A program made the position numbers and the translations under genes. Positions 16,253 to 23,747 of a DNA stretch of 64,000 nt are shown piece after piece. The DNA lies in contig OZ240665.1 in NCBI GenBank assembly GCA_965198565.1, positions 1,736,001-1,800,000 on the forward strand. The letters are read 5' to 3'. Position 1 is the first letter of the stretch. The number at the start of each line of letters is the position of its first letter. The DNA is from LMUY01 sp965198565 (GTDB lineage Bacteria > Pseudomonadota > Alphaproteobacteria > Acetobacterales > Acetobacteraceae). The notes beneath the pieces were generated by a model. The model ran no database searches. It was not told where the DNA came from and saw only the letters and a program-made list of their open reading frames with translations.

Positions 16253-17356
16253 TTGCCAGAGACACGCCTCAACACACGCCCCAACACACGCATGACGGCG
16301 ATTGTCTGCCATGGCCCGGAGGACTACCGGGTGGAGCAGGTGGCGCGCCCGATGCCGAAAGCGCGCGAGATGGTCATCCGCATCTCCGCCTGCGGCATCT
16401 GCGCCAGCGATTGCAAGTGCTGGCAGGGGGCCAAGATGTTCTGGGGCGGCAGCAATCCCTATGTGAAGCCGCCGGTCATTCCCGGGCATGAGTTCTTCGG
16501 CGTGGTGGACGACCTGGGCGAGGGTGCGGCCGGCCATTTCGGCGTGAAGCCCGGCGACCGCATCATCGCCGAGCAGATCGTGCCGTGCGAGCGTTGCCGC
16601 TTCTGCCGCACTGGCAAGTATTGGATGTGCGAGGTGCACAACATCTTCGGCTTCCAGCGTGAGGTGGCCGATGGCGGCATGTCGGAATACATGCTGATCC
16701 CGCCCACGTCGCGCGTGCATGTGATCCCGCCCGAGGTGCCGCTCGAGGACGCGGCCATCATCGAGCCGCTGTCCTGCGCCATCCACACGGTGCAGCGCGG
16801 GGACGTGCAGTTGGACGATGTGGTGGTGATCGCGGGCGCCGGGCCGATTGGCCTGATGATGGTTCAGGTGGCCAAGCTCAAGACGCCGAAGAAGCTGGTG
16901 GTGATCGACATGGTCCCGGAGCGGTTGGCGCTTGCGAAGGGGTTTGGCGCCGACGTGGTGATCAATCCTGGCAGCGACGATGCGCTGGCGATCGTGCACG
17001 GGCTGACCGAGGGTTATGGCTGCGACGTGTATATCGAGGCGACCGGGTCTCCCAGCGGGGTGACGCAGGGCATGGCGCTGATCCGCAAGCTCGGCCGTTT
17101 CGTGGAGTTTTCGGTGTTCGGCAAGGACACGGAACTGGACTGGTCCATCATCGGCGACCGCAAGGAGCTGGACGTTCGCGGCGTGCATCTCGGCCCGTAT
17201 TGCTACCCGATTGCGATCGACTTGCTGTCTCGCGGGTTGGTGACGTCCAAGGGCATCGTGACGCACGGCTACGACCTGCCGCAATGGGACGAGGCGATCC
17301 GCGTCGCGAACTCGCTGGACTCGATCAAGGTGCTGATGCGCCCGGGAATGGCGTAG
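16253..17356 (+). CDS. Zinc-dependent polyol dehydrogenase, erythritol/L-threitol dehydrogenase-like
   Basis: Medium-chain dehydrogenase of 367 aa. Catalytic zinc ligands are in GICASDCK and PGHEFFG; the structural-zinc cysteines are in PCERCRFCRTGKYWMC; the NAD-binding loop is GAGPIGLM. Segments such as EQIVPCERC, EPLSCAIH, ELDVRGVHLGPYCYP resemble the mycobacterial erythritol/L-threitol dehydrogenase EltD as I remember it. The start is TTG at 16253, 6 nt after GGAGACG; the downstream ATG at 16292 has no ribosome site. Last gene of the AraC-transporter operon, it probably oxidises the imported polyol. Confidence 0.85.
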   Translation: MPETRLNTRPNTRMTAIVCHGPEDYRVEQVARPMPKAREMVIRISACGICASDCKCWQGAKMFWGGSNPYVKPPVIPGHEFFGVVDDLGEGAAGHFGVKPGDRIIAEQIVPCERCRFCRTGKYWMCEVHNIFGFQREVADGGMSEYMLIPPTSRVHVIPPEVPLEDAAIIEPLSCAIHTVQRGDVQLDDVVVIAGAGPIGLMMVQVAKLKTPKKLVVIDMVPERLALAKGFGADVVINPGSDDALAIVHGLTEGYGCDVYIEATGSPSGVTQGMALIRKLGRFVEFSVFGKDTELDWSIIGDRKELDVRGVHLGPYCYPIAIDLLSRGLVTSKGIVTHGYDLPQWDEAIRVANSLDSIKVLMRPGMA

Positions 17357-17370
17357 CGGGTATACGATTT

Positions 17371-17411
17371 CTCCCTCTCCCGCCGGCGGGAGAGGGCAGG
17401 GGTGAGGGTGG
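17371..17411 (+). repeat. REP-like palindrome, copy 1
   Basis: A perfect 24-bp palindrome at 17373-17396 (arms CCCTCTCCCGCC and its complement) followed by a CAGGGGTGAGGGTGG tail. The same unit occurs in inverted orientation at 17480-17520 and in shorter form at 63493. It lies between convergent genes and could also act as a bidirectional terminator. Confidence 0.8.
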
Positions 17412-17479
17412 AGCCGCCAACTCGGAAATGGCCGCTAAATCGAGCAGACCACACGTCAAATAGCTGTGCGCGCAACAGC

Positions 17480-17520
17480 CACCCTCACCCCGACCCTCTC
17501 CCGCCAGCGGGAAAGGGAGC
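17480..17520 (-). repeat. REP-like palindrome, copy 2 (inverted)
   Basis: Inverted partner of the repeat at 17371: tail CACCCTCACCCC, then arms 17494-17504 and 17507-17517 with one mismatch. The two copies flank about 70 bp of unrelated sequence, forming a REP doublet (REPIN-like). It ends 25 bp from the stop of the quinone-oxidoreductase gene. Confidence 0.8.
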
Positions 17521-17544
17521 GTTCGCTTTGCCGCAGGCTTGCGC

Positions 17545-18558
17545 TCAGCCAGCGCCGAAGCCCTCCAGCACCACCTTGCCCCGCATCGTCCCGCTCTCCA
17601 CCATCGCGTGCGCCCGCGTCAGATTGGCAGCGTCGATCGGCGACAGCCGCTCCGTCATCGTCGTGCGCAACACACCCTTGTCCACGAGGCGGGACACCTC
17701 GTTCAGCAGCGCGCCCTGCTCGCCCATGTCCGGCGTGGCGAACACCGGGCGGGCAAACATGAACTCCCAATGAACCGACACGCACTTGCGCTTGAACAGG
17801 CCCGCATTGGCCAAGTCGTCGATCACGCCCAACCGGCCCTGCGGCGCGATCAGGTCGGCAATCTGCTCGGCATGGCGGTCGGTCTGGGTGGTGGAGAACA
17901 CGAAGCCCGGCGCGCCCAACCCGAGCGCCGCCACCTGCGCCGCAATCGGCTGGCTGTGGTCGATCACGTGGTGCGCGCCCATCTCCAGCGACCAGGCACG
18001 GGTCTCTGGCCGCGAGGCGGTGGCGATCACGGTCAGCTTGGTCAATTGGCGCAAGAGTTGGATGGCAATCGACCCCACGCCCCCTGCGCCGCCAATCACC
18101 AGCACCGCCTCCGCCGCGCCGGGCACGGGGCGGCGCACGTCCATGCGGTCGAGCAGGCCCTCCCAGGCGGTGATCGCGGTGAGCGGCAGGGCGGCCGCCG
18201 CGGCCCAGTCCAGCGAGCGGGGCTTGGCGCCCACGATCCGCTCGTCCACCAGGTGGAACTGGCTATCGGTGCCGGGCCGCGCGATCGACCCGGCGTAGAA
18301 CACCGCATCGCCCGGCGAAAACAGCGTCACCTCCGGCCCGACCGCCACCACCACGCCCGCGGCATCATAGCCGACCACCTTGGCGTCGCCTTCCGGCGCC
18401 GTGCTCTTGCGCACCTTGGTGTCGACCGGGTTGACCGAAACCGCCTTCACCTCGACCAGCAGGTCCCGCCTCGCCGCCTCGGGCGTGGGGAGTTCGAGGT
18501 CGATCAAAGCGCCGGGGCGGTCGATCGGGCCGGACTGGCGATAACCGATTGCTTTCAT
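17545..18558 (-). CDS. Zinc-type alcohol dehydrogenase-like / quinone oxidoreductase family protein
   Basis: Medium-chain reductase of 337 aa. It has the GroES-like N-terminus (VKAVSVNPVDTKVRKS), the nucleotide-binding GGAGGVGSIAIQL, and no catalytic-zinc Cys/His set, so it belongs with the NADPH:quinone or enone reductases despite the usual family name. The sequence KAIGYRQSGPIDRPGALIDL is typical of the zinc-type alcohol dehydrogenase-like group. Substrate unknown. It is divergent from the ispDF gene; about 105 bp separate the starts. Confidence 0.87.
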   Translation of the reverse strand: MKAIGYRQSGPIDRPGALIDLELPTPEAARRDLLVEVKAVSVNPVDTKVRKSTAPEGDAKVVGYDAAGVVVAVGPEVTLFSPGDAVFYAGSIARPGTDSQFHLVDERIVGAKPRSLDWAAAAALPLTAITAWEGLLDRMDVRRPVPGAAEAVLVIGGAGGVGSIAIQLLRQLTKLTVIATASRPETRAWSLEMGAHHVIDHSQPIAAQVAALGLGAPGFVFSTTQTDRHAEQIADLIAPQGRLGVIDDLANAGLFKRKCVSVHWEFMFARPVFATPDMGEQGALLNEVSRLVDKGVLRTTMTERLSPIDAANLTRAHAMVESGTMRGKVVLEGFGAG

Positions 18559-18663
18559 GCGCGGGGCTCCTCTTTGCTCTGCCTCTATACCGGCCTATTT
18601 GGGCGCCTATGCTCCCCCCTGCAAAGCAGCGATCCCGGTTAGGACAGCGGTAGAACATACAGC

Positions 18664-19830
18664 ATGAATGCAGCCATCATCGTCGCCGCCGGGCGCGGCC
18701 ACCGCATGGGCGGGCCGATCCCCAAGCAGTATCGCGACCTCGACAACGCCCCCATCCTGCGCCACACCTTGGTGGCGTTCCTGCGCCACCCGGAGATCGG
18801 TCACACGCAGGTAGTGATCCATCCCAACGACCGCGAGCTGTATGACCGCGCCACCAATGGCCTGGACATGCCGCCCCCGATCATCGGCGGCGCGACCCGG
18901 CAGGAGTCGGTGCGCTTCGGGCTGGAGAGCATCGCCGGGCTCAAGCCGCACAAGGTGATCATCCATGACGGCGTGCGCCCGTTCGTGGAGCAGGACGCGA
19001 TTTCGACCGTGCTGCAGGCGCTGGACACGGCACCGGCCGTGATCACCGGCGTCCCCGTGGTCGATACGCTGAAGCGCGCGCCGGGCGGGCTGGTGAGCGC
19101 CACGGTGGACCGCGCCGAGATGTGGCGGGCGCAGACGCCGCAGGGCTTCCTGTTCGAGCGCATCCTGGCCGCGCACCGCAAGCTGCACCTGCAGGACCCG
19201 AATTCCGCCGGCCTGACTGACGACTCGCTGGTGGCCGAGACTGACGCCATGCAGGTGGCGGTGGCGCTGGGCAGCGAGGACAACATCAAGATCACCACCG
19301 AGGCGGACCTGGCGCGCGCCGAGCTGATCCTCGCGCGCGGGCGGCAGGAGGTGCACACCGGGTTCGGGTTCGACTCGCATCGCTGGGGCTCGGGCGACAC
19401 GCTGTTCATCTGCGGCATTCCCGTGCCGCATAGCATGGGCGTCGGGCGCGAGTACAACGCCGACATCGCGCTGAACGCGGTCACCGACGCGCTGGTGGGC
19501 ACGGTGGGTGGGCTCGAGGGGGGCGGCCGTTTCCAACCGCACTTGCCGCGCTGGCGGGGCATGACGTCGGACGTGCTGGTGCGCCAGGCGGTGTCGATCG
19601 TGGCGATGAAGGGCGGCCGGGTAGTGCATGTGGACGTGACGCTGTTGAGCACTGCGCCCGACATCGAGCCGTATCACGGGGCGATGCTGCACCGGATGGC
19701 CACATTGCTGGACACGCAGCCGAGCCGGGTGAGCATCAAGCAGGGCGCCTCGATGGAGTCCGGCTTTGCCGACCGGGCGGACGGGCTCAGCGCGCAGTGC
19801 TTGGCGACGGTGCAGTATCCCTCGGGGTGA
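18664..19830 (+). CDS. ispDF: IspD-IspF fusion protein with degenerate IspF domain
   Basis: A fused 388-aa protein of the MEP isoprenoid pathway architecture. The IspD half (1-230) is intact: AAGRGHRM, PKQY, GGATRQESVRFGLE, HDGVRPFV, DTLKR, AQTPQGF, NIKITTEADL. The IspF half (about 231-388) keeps the first metal ligands (Asp237, His239 in FDSH) but has Asn271 where IspF has its third zinc histidine. It has lost the HSDGDV segment (now EYNADI), the GDIG-FPDTDP loop and the KATTTE catalytic segment (now KQGASME). The cytidylyltransferase activity is plausible; the cyclase activity is not. Homology continues through the domain, so this is divergence rather than a frameshift. Confidence 0.85.
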   Translation: MNAAIIVAAGRGHRMGGPIPKQYRDLDNAPILRHTLVAFLRHPEIGHTQVVIHPNDRELYDRATNGLDMPPPIIGGATRQESVRFGLESIAGLKPHKVIIHDGVRPFVEQDAISTVLQALDTAPAVITGVPVVDTLKRAPGGLVSATVDRAEMWRAQTPQGFLFERILAAHRKLHLQDPNSAGLTDDSLVAETDAMQVAVALGSEDNIKITTEADLARAELILARGRQEVHTGFGFDSHRWGSGDTLFICGIPVPHSMGVGREYNADIALNAVTDALVGTVGGLEGGGRFQPHLPRWRGMTSDVLVRQAVSIVAMKGGRVVHVDVTLLSTAPDIEPYHGAMLHRMATLLDTQPSRVSIKQGASMESGFADRADGLSAQCLATVQYPSG

Positions 19831-19861
19831 CGCGAGCAAGGCCCGCCTGCGCCGGTCTGGC

Positions 19862-20233
19862 CTAGCGGTGGCCGCCACCCCCGCCGTGGAAGCCGCCGCC
19901 GCCGCGGAATCCGCCGCCGCCATGGAAGCCACCGCCATGGAAGCCGTCGATGCCGCCGCCGCGGAACCCGCCCCCGCCGCCGCGGAAGCCACCGGGAATG
20001 GACGGCACCGCCCGCCCGCCGATGCCGCCGCGCCAGCCGCGCCCGAAGCCAGGCCCGCCGCGATGGCCGAAATCGCCATAAGGGCCGATGTCGTAGCCAG
20101 GCCCGAAGCCGCCATAATAGCCGCCATAGGGGCCATAGTAGTCGCCGCCATATAGGCCGCCATAGTCGGGACCGACCGCACACCCTGCCAAGCCGATCAC
20201 CGACGCCAGCACCGCCACCCGAAACAGCTTCAT
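19862..20233 (-). CDS. Gly-rich lipoprotein
   Basis: A small protein of 123 aa with a lipoprotein signal (KLFRVAVLASVIGLAGC; lipobox LAGC at about residue 17). The mature part is Gly/Tyr/Phe/Arg/His-rich with repeated GGFHGGG and GGFRGGG units. It should be membrane-anchored, with disordered low-complexity repeats. The ATG at 20233 overlaps the VOC protein stop (ATGA), so the two are cotranscribed. No specific family; similar Gly-rich lipoproteins are common in this order. Confidence 0.75.
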   Translation of the reverse strand: MKLFRVAVLASVIGLAGCAVGPDYGGLYGGDYYGPYGGYYGGFGPGYDIGPYGDFGHRGGPGFGRGWRGGIGGRAVPSIPGGFRGGGGGFRGGGIDGFHGGGFHGGGGFRGGGGFHGGGGGHR

Positions 20234-21141
20234 TTCGGCGCGCCCGTGGTGACGTTGCTGGGCCATTCCATGATCCCGAACGGTGCGCCCGCCGGGTCGG
20301 CAATCACGGCGATGCGGCCGCCGTGCCGGTCCATCCGCGGCGCCACCAGCACCCGCCCGCCCAGCGACGTCGCCTTAGCCACTGCGGCCGCGGCGTCATC
20401 GACCCGCACGAAGTCCAGCCAGTAGGCCCGCGCATCCGGACGGCTGACCGGCATCGGGTTGACCGCGGCGCGGGCGAACTCGTCGTCGGCGAGCATCATG
20501 TGCCCGGCGTCGCCAGGCCCCGGCAGATCGTAGACCTCGTAGTCGAACACGGCCTGGTAGAACCCGGCGGCGGCGTCGGGGTCGGTGGTGATCAGCGCGC
20601 TCCAGATCCACTGGCCCGGTTGGGCGAGCACATCGGGCGGATCGCCGCTGGCCGAGGTGAAGGCCGCAAACACCGCGCCCTGCGGGTCGGCGTACACCGC
20701 CTCGCGGCCGAACCCAGGCAGGTCGTGCGCCGGGCGCAGCACGGTGGCGCCGCGCTGGGTCGCCGCCGTCGTTACGGCATCGACGTCCTTTGCGCTGAGG
20801 ACCGTCAGCCAGGCCGGTCCGTGGCTATGGTCGGCGGGCAGCTTCCGGCTGAACAGGGCGGCGACCACGTGGCCGCCAGCGCTGGCCTCGACGAAATCGA
20901 AGCTGCCGAGCTTGGTGTCCTGGAAGGTCCAGCCGAACAGGCCGCCGTAGAATTGCTCCGCCTGCGCAATGTCGGGCGTGGTCAGTTCGGCGAGCACCAT
21001 CTTGCCGGTGAGGTGGTCTTGCGTCGGCGGGTTCATCAGCGGCGGGAAGCTGGGGCCGCCTTGGGCGTGTGCGCCAGCGGCGAGCCCGCATGTGACGACG
21101 ATCGCGGCGAGGCTCGCCGTTGGTTTGTTCAGGCTCCGCAT
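20230..21141 (-). CDS. Exported two-domain VOC (glyoxalase-fold) protein
   Basis: A 303-aa protein with a Sec signal peptide (LAAIVVTCGLAAGAHA) and two tandem vicinal-oxygen-chelate units: the first starts KMVLAELTTPDIAQAEQFYG (about 47-165) and the second WIWSALITTDPDAAAGFYQ (about 178-295). The domain pair may form one metal site. VOC proteins include glyoxalases, dioxygenases and resistance proteins; the reaction cannot be assigned and metal ligands are not obvious. Export is unusual for the family. First gene of a pair with the Gly-rich lipoprotein. Confidence 0.83.
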   Translation of the reverse strand: MRSLNKPTASLAAIVVTCGLAAGAHAQGGPSFPPLMNPPTQDHLTGKMVLAELTTPDIAQAEQFYGGLFGWTFQDTKLGSFDFVEASAGGHVVAALFSRKLPADHSHGPAWLTVLSAKDVDAVTTAATQRGATVLRPAHDLPGFGREAVYADPQGAVFAAFTSASGDPPDVLAQPGQWIWSALITTDPDAAAGFYQAVFDYEVYDLPGPGDAGHMMLADDEFARAAVNPMPVSRPDARAYWLDFVRVDDAAAAVAKATSLGGRVLVAPRMDRHGGRIAVIADPAGAPFGIMEWPSNVTTGAPK

Positions 21142-21209
21142 CGCTGATCCGTTCCGCTTGCTGCAGCCTCAAGCGTTCCGGGGCGGCAGAAGTTCGCGGG
21201 TCACCACCA

Positions 21210-22460
21210 TCACGTCAGCAGGCCGGCCAAGGCGCCGCTCATGCAGGTCGCGATGGTTCCGCTCAGCACCGAGCGGAGGCCAAGCACGGTGATTTCGGCG
21301 CGGCGCTCCGGCAGCATCGCGCCCATGCCGCCGACCAGAATGCCCAGGCTGCCGAAATTGGCGAAGCCGCACATGGCGTAGGTGAGGATGACGCGGCTGT
21401 GCGGGCTCAAACCGGTTTGCGTGCTCAGCATCAGATAGCTGACGAATTCGTTCAGCACCGTTTTCGTGCCCATCAACAGCCCGGCGGCGCTGGTCTCCGC
21501 CCAGGGCACGCCCATGAGCCAGAGCACGGGGCGGAACGGCACCGCGAACAGGCTCTGCAGCGTCGGCGCGCCGGGCAGGTTGGCGAGCACGCTGTTGCAC
21601 AGGCTCACCAGCGCCACCGCAACCAGCAGCGTGGTGGTGATGCCGACCAGCGGACCGATCCCGTCCGCCGTGCCGCGCACCAGGGCGTCGAGCGCGCCGT
21701 GGGCACGGGGGCGGCTGAGGGTAGCTGGCGTCTCTCGCGTCGCCGGGGCGAATGGCACCATGATGGCGGCCACCGCCAATGCGGCCGGCGTGCTGATGAC
21801 GGCGGCCACGATGATCGTGCCCAGCGCGTTGGGGATCACCGGGCCAAGAATGGTGCTGTAGATCACCATCACCGTGCCGGCGATGCCCGCCATGCCGCAG
21901 CTCATGATGGCGAACAACTCGCCGCGCTGCATCGTTGGCAGATAGGGGCGGATCAGCAGCGGCGCCTCGATGTGGCCGACGAAGATGTGCACCGCCGCGG
22001 CCAGGGCGAGCGGACCGTCGATGCCGACCGCGCGGCGCAGCACGATGGCGAACAGCGCGGTGATGCGCTGCAGGATGCCCCAGTGGAACAGCAGCGAGCC
22101 CAACGCGCTGATGATCAGCACCAGCGGCAGGATTTTGAACGCCAGCACCAACGCCGAGTCCGGATGGGTGACCGTGAAGGGCGGCGGGCCGCCGCCGAGG
22201 TAGCCGAACAGGAAGGCGGTGCCGTCATCGGTCGCCCGCTGCAGGGCAGTGGCCACGCCGTTGAACAGCAGGATCACGCGGCGCGCCGGGCTGAAATCGA
22301 TCAGCACCAGCGCCAGCAGCCACTGCAGCGCCAGGCCTCCCACCACCACCCGCCAAGGGACCCGGCGTCTGCTCTCGCTCAGCAGCCAAGCCAACGCCAG
22401 CAGCGCCACCCAACCGACCAAGCCTCGCACACCGCCCTCCCCGCATCGCAGCATGGCCAT
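21210..22460 (-). CDS. Concentrative nucleoside transporter (NupC/CNT family)
   Basis: Inner-membrane proton- or sodium-driven nucleoside importer, 416 aa, about ten hydrophobic segments. CNT hallmarks are the core GHIEAPLLIRPYLPTMQRGE, GMAGIAGTVMVIY, LMGTKTVLNEFVSYL and the C-terminal CGFANFGSLGILVGGMGAM. The open frame continues upstream by 100 codons, but that part lacks membrane character; ATGs at 22460 and 22454 are plausible. It is divergent from the N-carbamoyl-D-amino-acid hydrolase gene, and together they suggest pyrimidine nucleoside salvage or breakdown. Confidence 0.9.
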   Translation of the reverse strand: MAMLRCGEGGVRGLVGWVALLALAWLLSESRRRVPWRVVVGGLALQWLLALVLIDFSPARRVILLFNGVATALQRATDDGTAFLFGYLGGGPPPFTVTHPDSALVLAFKILPLVLIISALGSLLFHWGILQRITALFAIVLRRAVGIDGPLALAAAVHIFVGHIEAPLLIRPYLPTMQRGELFAIMSCGMAGIAGTVMVIYSTILGPVIPNALGTIIVAAVISTPAALAVAAIMVPFAPATRETPATLSRPRAHGALDALVRGTADGIGPLVGITTTLLVAVALVSLCNSVLANLPGAPTLQSLFAVPFRPVLWLMGVPWAETSAAGLLMGTKTVLNEFVSYLMLSTQTGLSPHSRVILTYAMCGFANFGSLGILVGGMGAMLPERRAEITVLGLRSVLSGTIATCMSGALAGLLT

Positions 22461-22605
22461 AACCCGGCGCCGCGGCTGCGTCGATGCGGTTTGCCCCTGC
22501 ACGCAGCGGGCGATATCGTCCCAAACCGCCGGAGGAAGCCGCCATGCCGCACCGTGTTCGCCGAGACAGCCTCGTTCACATCGCTCGCGACCTGGGGCGG
22601 GCGGC

Positions 22606-23577
22606 ATGAGCCGGATGCTCACCGTGGCTGCCGCCCAGCTCGGGCCGATCCAGCGCGCCGAACCCCGCGCGGAGGCGGTCGGGCGCATGGTGCGGCTGAT
22701 GGAGCGGGCGAGCGCGCGTGGCGTGGAGCTCGTGGTGTTCCCGGAACTGGCACTCACCACCTTCTTCCCGCGGCACTACCATGCCGACCGGGCCGAGGCC
22801 GACACCTGGTTCGAGGCCGCCATGCCGTCGCCCGAGACCGCGCCCCTGTTCGCCGCCGCGCGCCGCCACGGTATCAGCTTCCATCTGGGCTACGCCGAAC
22901 TGACCCCAGATGGCCGGCACTTCAACACCGCCATCCTGGTTAACCCGGAAGGGCAGGTCATGCTGAAATACCGCAAGGTCCACCTTCCCGGACACGCGGA
23001 TTATGACCCGGCGCGCAAGGTCCAGCATCTCGAGAAGCGCTATTTCGAGGTGGGCGACCTCGGTTTTCCGGTCATCCGCGCGCCGCTCGGCGGCATCAAG
23101 GTGAATGCCGGGCTGCTGATCTGCAACGACCGGCGTTGGCCCGAGGCGTGGCGCGTTCTGGGGCTGCAATCGGCCGAGCTGGTCATGCTCGGCTACAACA
23201 CACCATCGACCAACCAGGACGCGCGCGGCTTCGAAGCGCATCACCTGCGCGTTCTGCACAGCCACCTCTCCATCCAGGCTGGCGCCTACCAGAACGCCGT
23301 GTTTGCCGTGGCGACCGCCAAGGCAGGCGTGGAGGATGGCTGCGAACTGTTCGGCAACTCCATCATCGTCAACCCGCAGGGCGAGATCATGGCGGAGGCG
23401 ACGAGCTGGGGCGACGAGCTGATCACCGCCGATTGCGACCTCGACCGCTGCATTTTGGGGCGGACCACGATCTTTGCCTTCCATCAGCATCGGCAGCCCG
23501 AAGCCTATCGCCGGATTACTGAACAAGTCGGCGCCGTCGAGCCGGAAGACTGGACGCCGCCGCCTGTACAATCATGA
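22606..23577 (+). CDS. N-carbamoyl-D-amino-acid hydrolase (nitrilase superfamily)
   Basis: Cytoplasmic C-N hydrolase of 323 aa that releases ammonia and CO2 from N-carbamoyl amino acids. The catalytic triad is Glu47 (FPELAL), Lys124 (YRKVHLPGH) and Cys173 (ICNDRRWPE). Long segments (TTFFPRHYHAD, QHLEKRYFEVGDLGFPV, CNDRRWPEAWRVLGL) match the well-studied Agrobacterium D-carbamoylase. The ATG at 22606 gives the family N-terminus. No hydantoinase or racemase gene is adjacent; the neighbouring nucleoside transporter suggests a link to the reductive pyrimidine pathway, which yields N-carbamoyl compounds. Confidence 0.92.
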   Translation: MSRMLTVAAAQLGPIQRAEPRAEAVGRMVRLMERASARGVELVVFPELALTTFFPRHYHADRAEADTWFEAAMPSPETAPLFAAARRHGISFHLGYAELTPDGRHFNTAILVNPEGQVMLKYRKVHLPGHADYDPARKVQHLEKRYFEVGDLGFPVIRAPLGGIKVNAGLLICNDRRWPEAWRVLGLQSAELVMLGYNTPSTNQDARGFEAHHLRVLHSHLSIQAGAYQNAVFAVATAKAGVEDGCELFGNSIIVNPQGEIMAEATSWGDELITADCDLDRCILGRTTIFAFHQHRQPEAYRRITEQVGAVEPEDWTPPPVQS

Positions 23578-23747
23578 CGCGGTAACATTAGTAAAAACCT
23601 GCTGGCGTAACGTTCCGCAATGTGTCGAGCGAGGAGGTTTACGGCGGAGAACTCGCTTGTCATATGCTTGTAAGCATTTCGATTTGCCATGAACGGGTTT
23701 CCTGCTACCGATAGGGTAGAATGCGCGTGCATGCCGGAGGGCTGTGA
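23578..23747 (+). other. AT-richer leader of the sulfotransferase gene
   Basis: About 170 bp with lower G+C than its surroundings. A small perfect inverted repeat ATGCTT-GT-AAGCAT lies at 23664-23677 and a TAGAAT hexamer at 23717-23722. No matching -35 element at proper spacing was found, so the promoter is unassigned. Confidence 0.35.

Noticed and set aside
21120..22943. A 607-codon plus-strand frame across the nucleoside transporter
   Set aside because: Composition (Gln/Arg/His/Ala runs) is that of antisense of a membrane protein; the minus-strand CNT gene explains the region.
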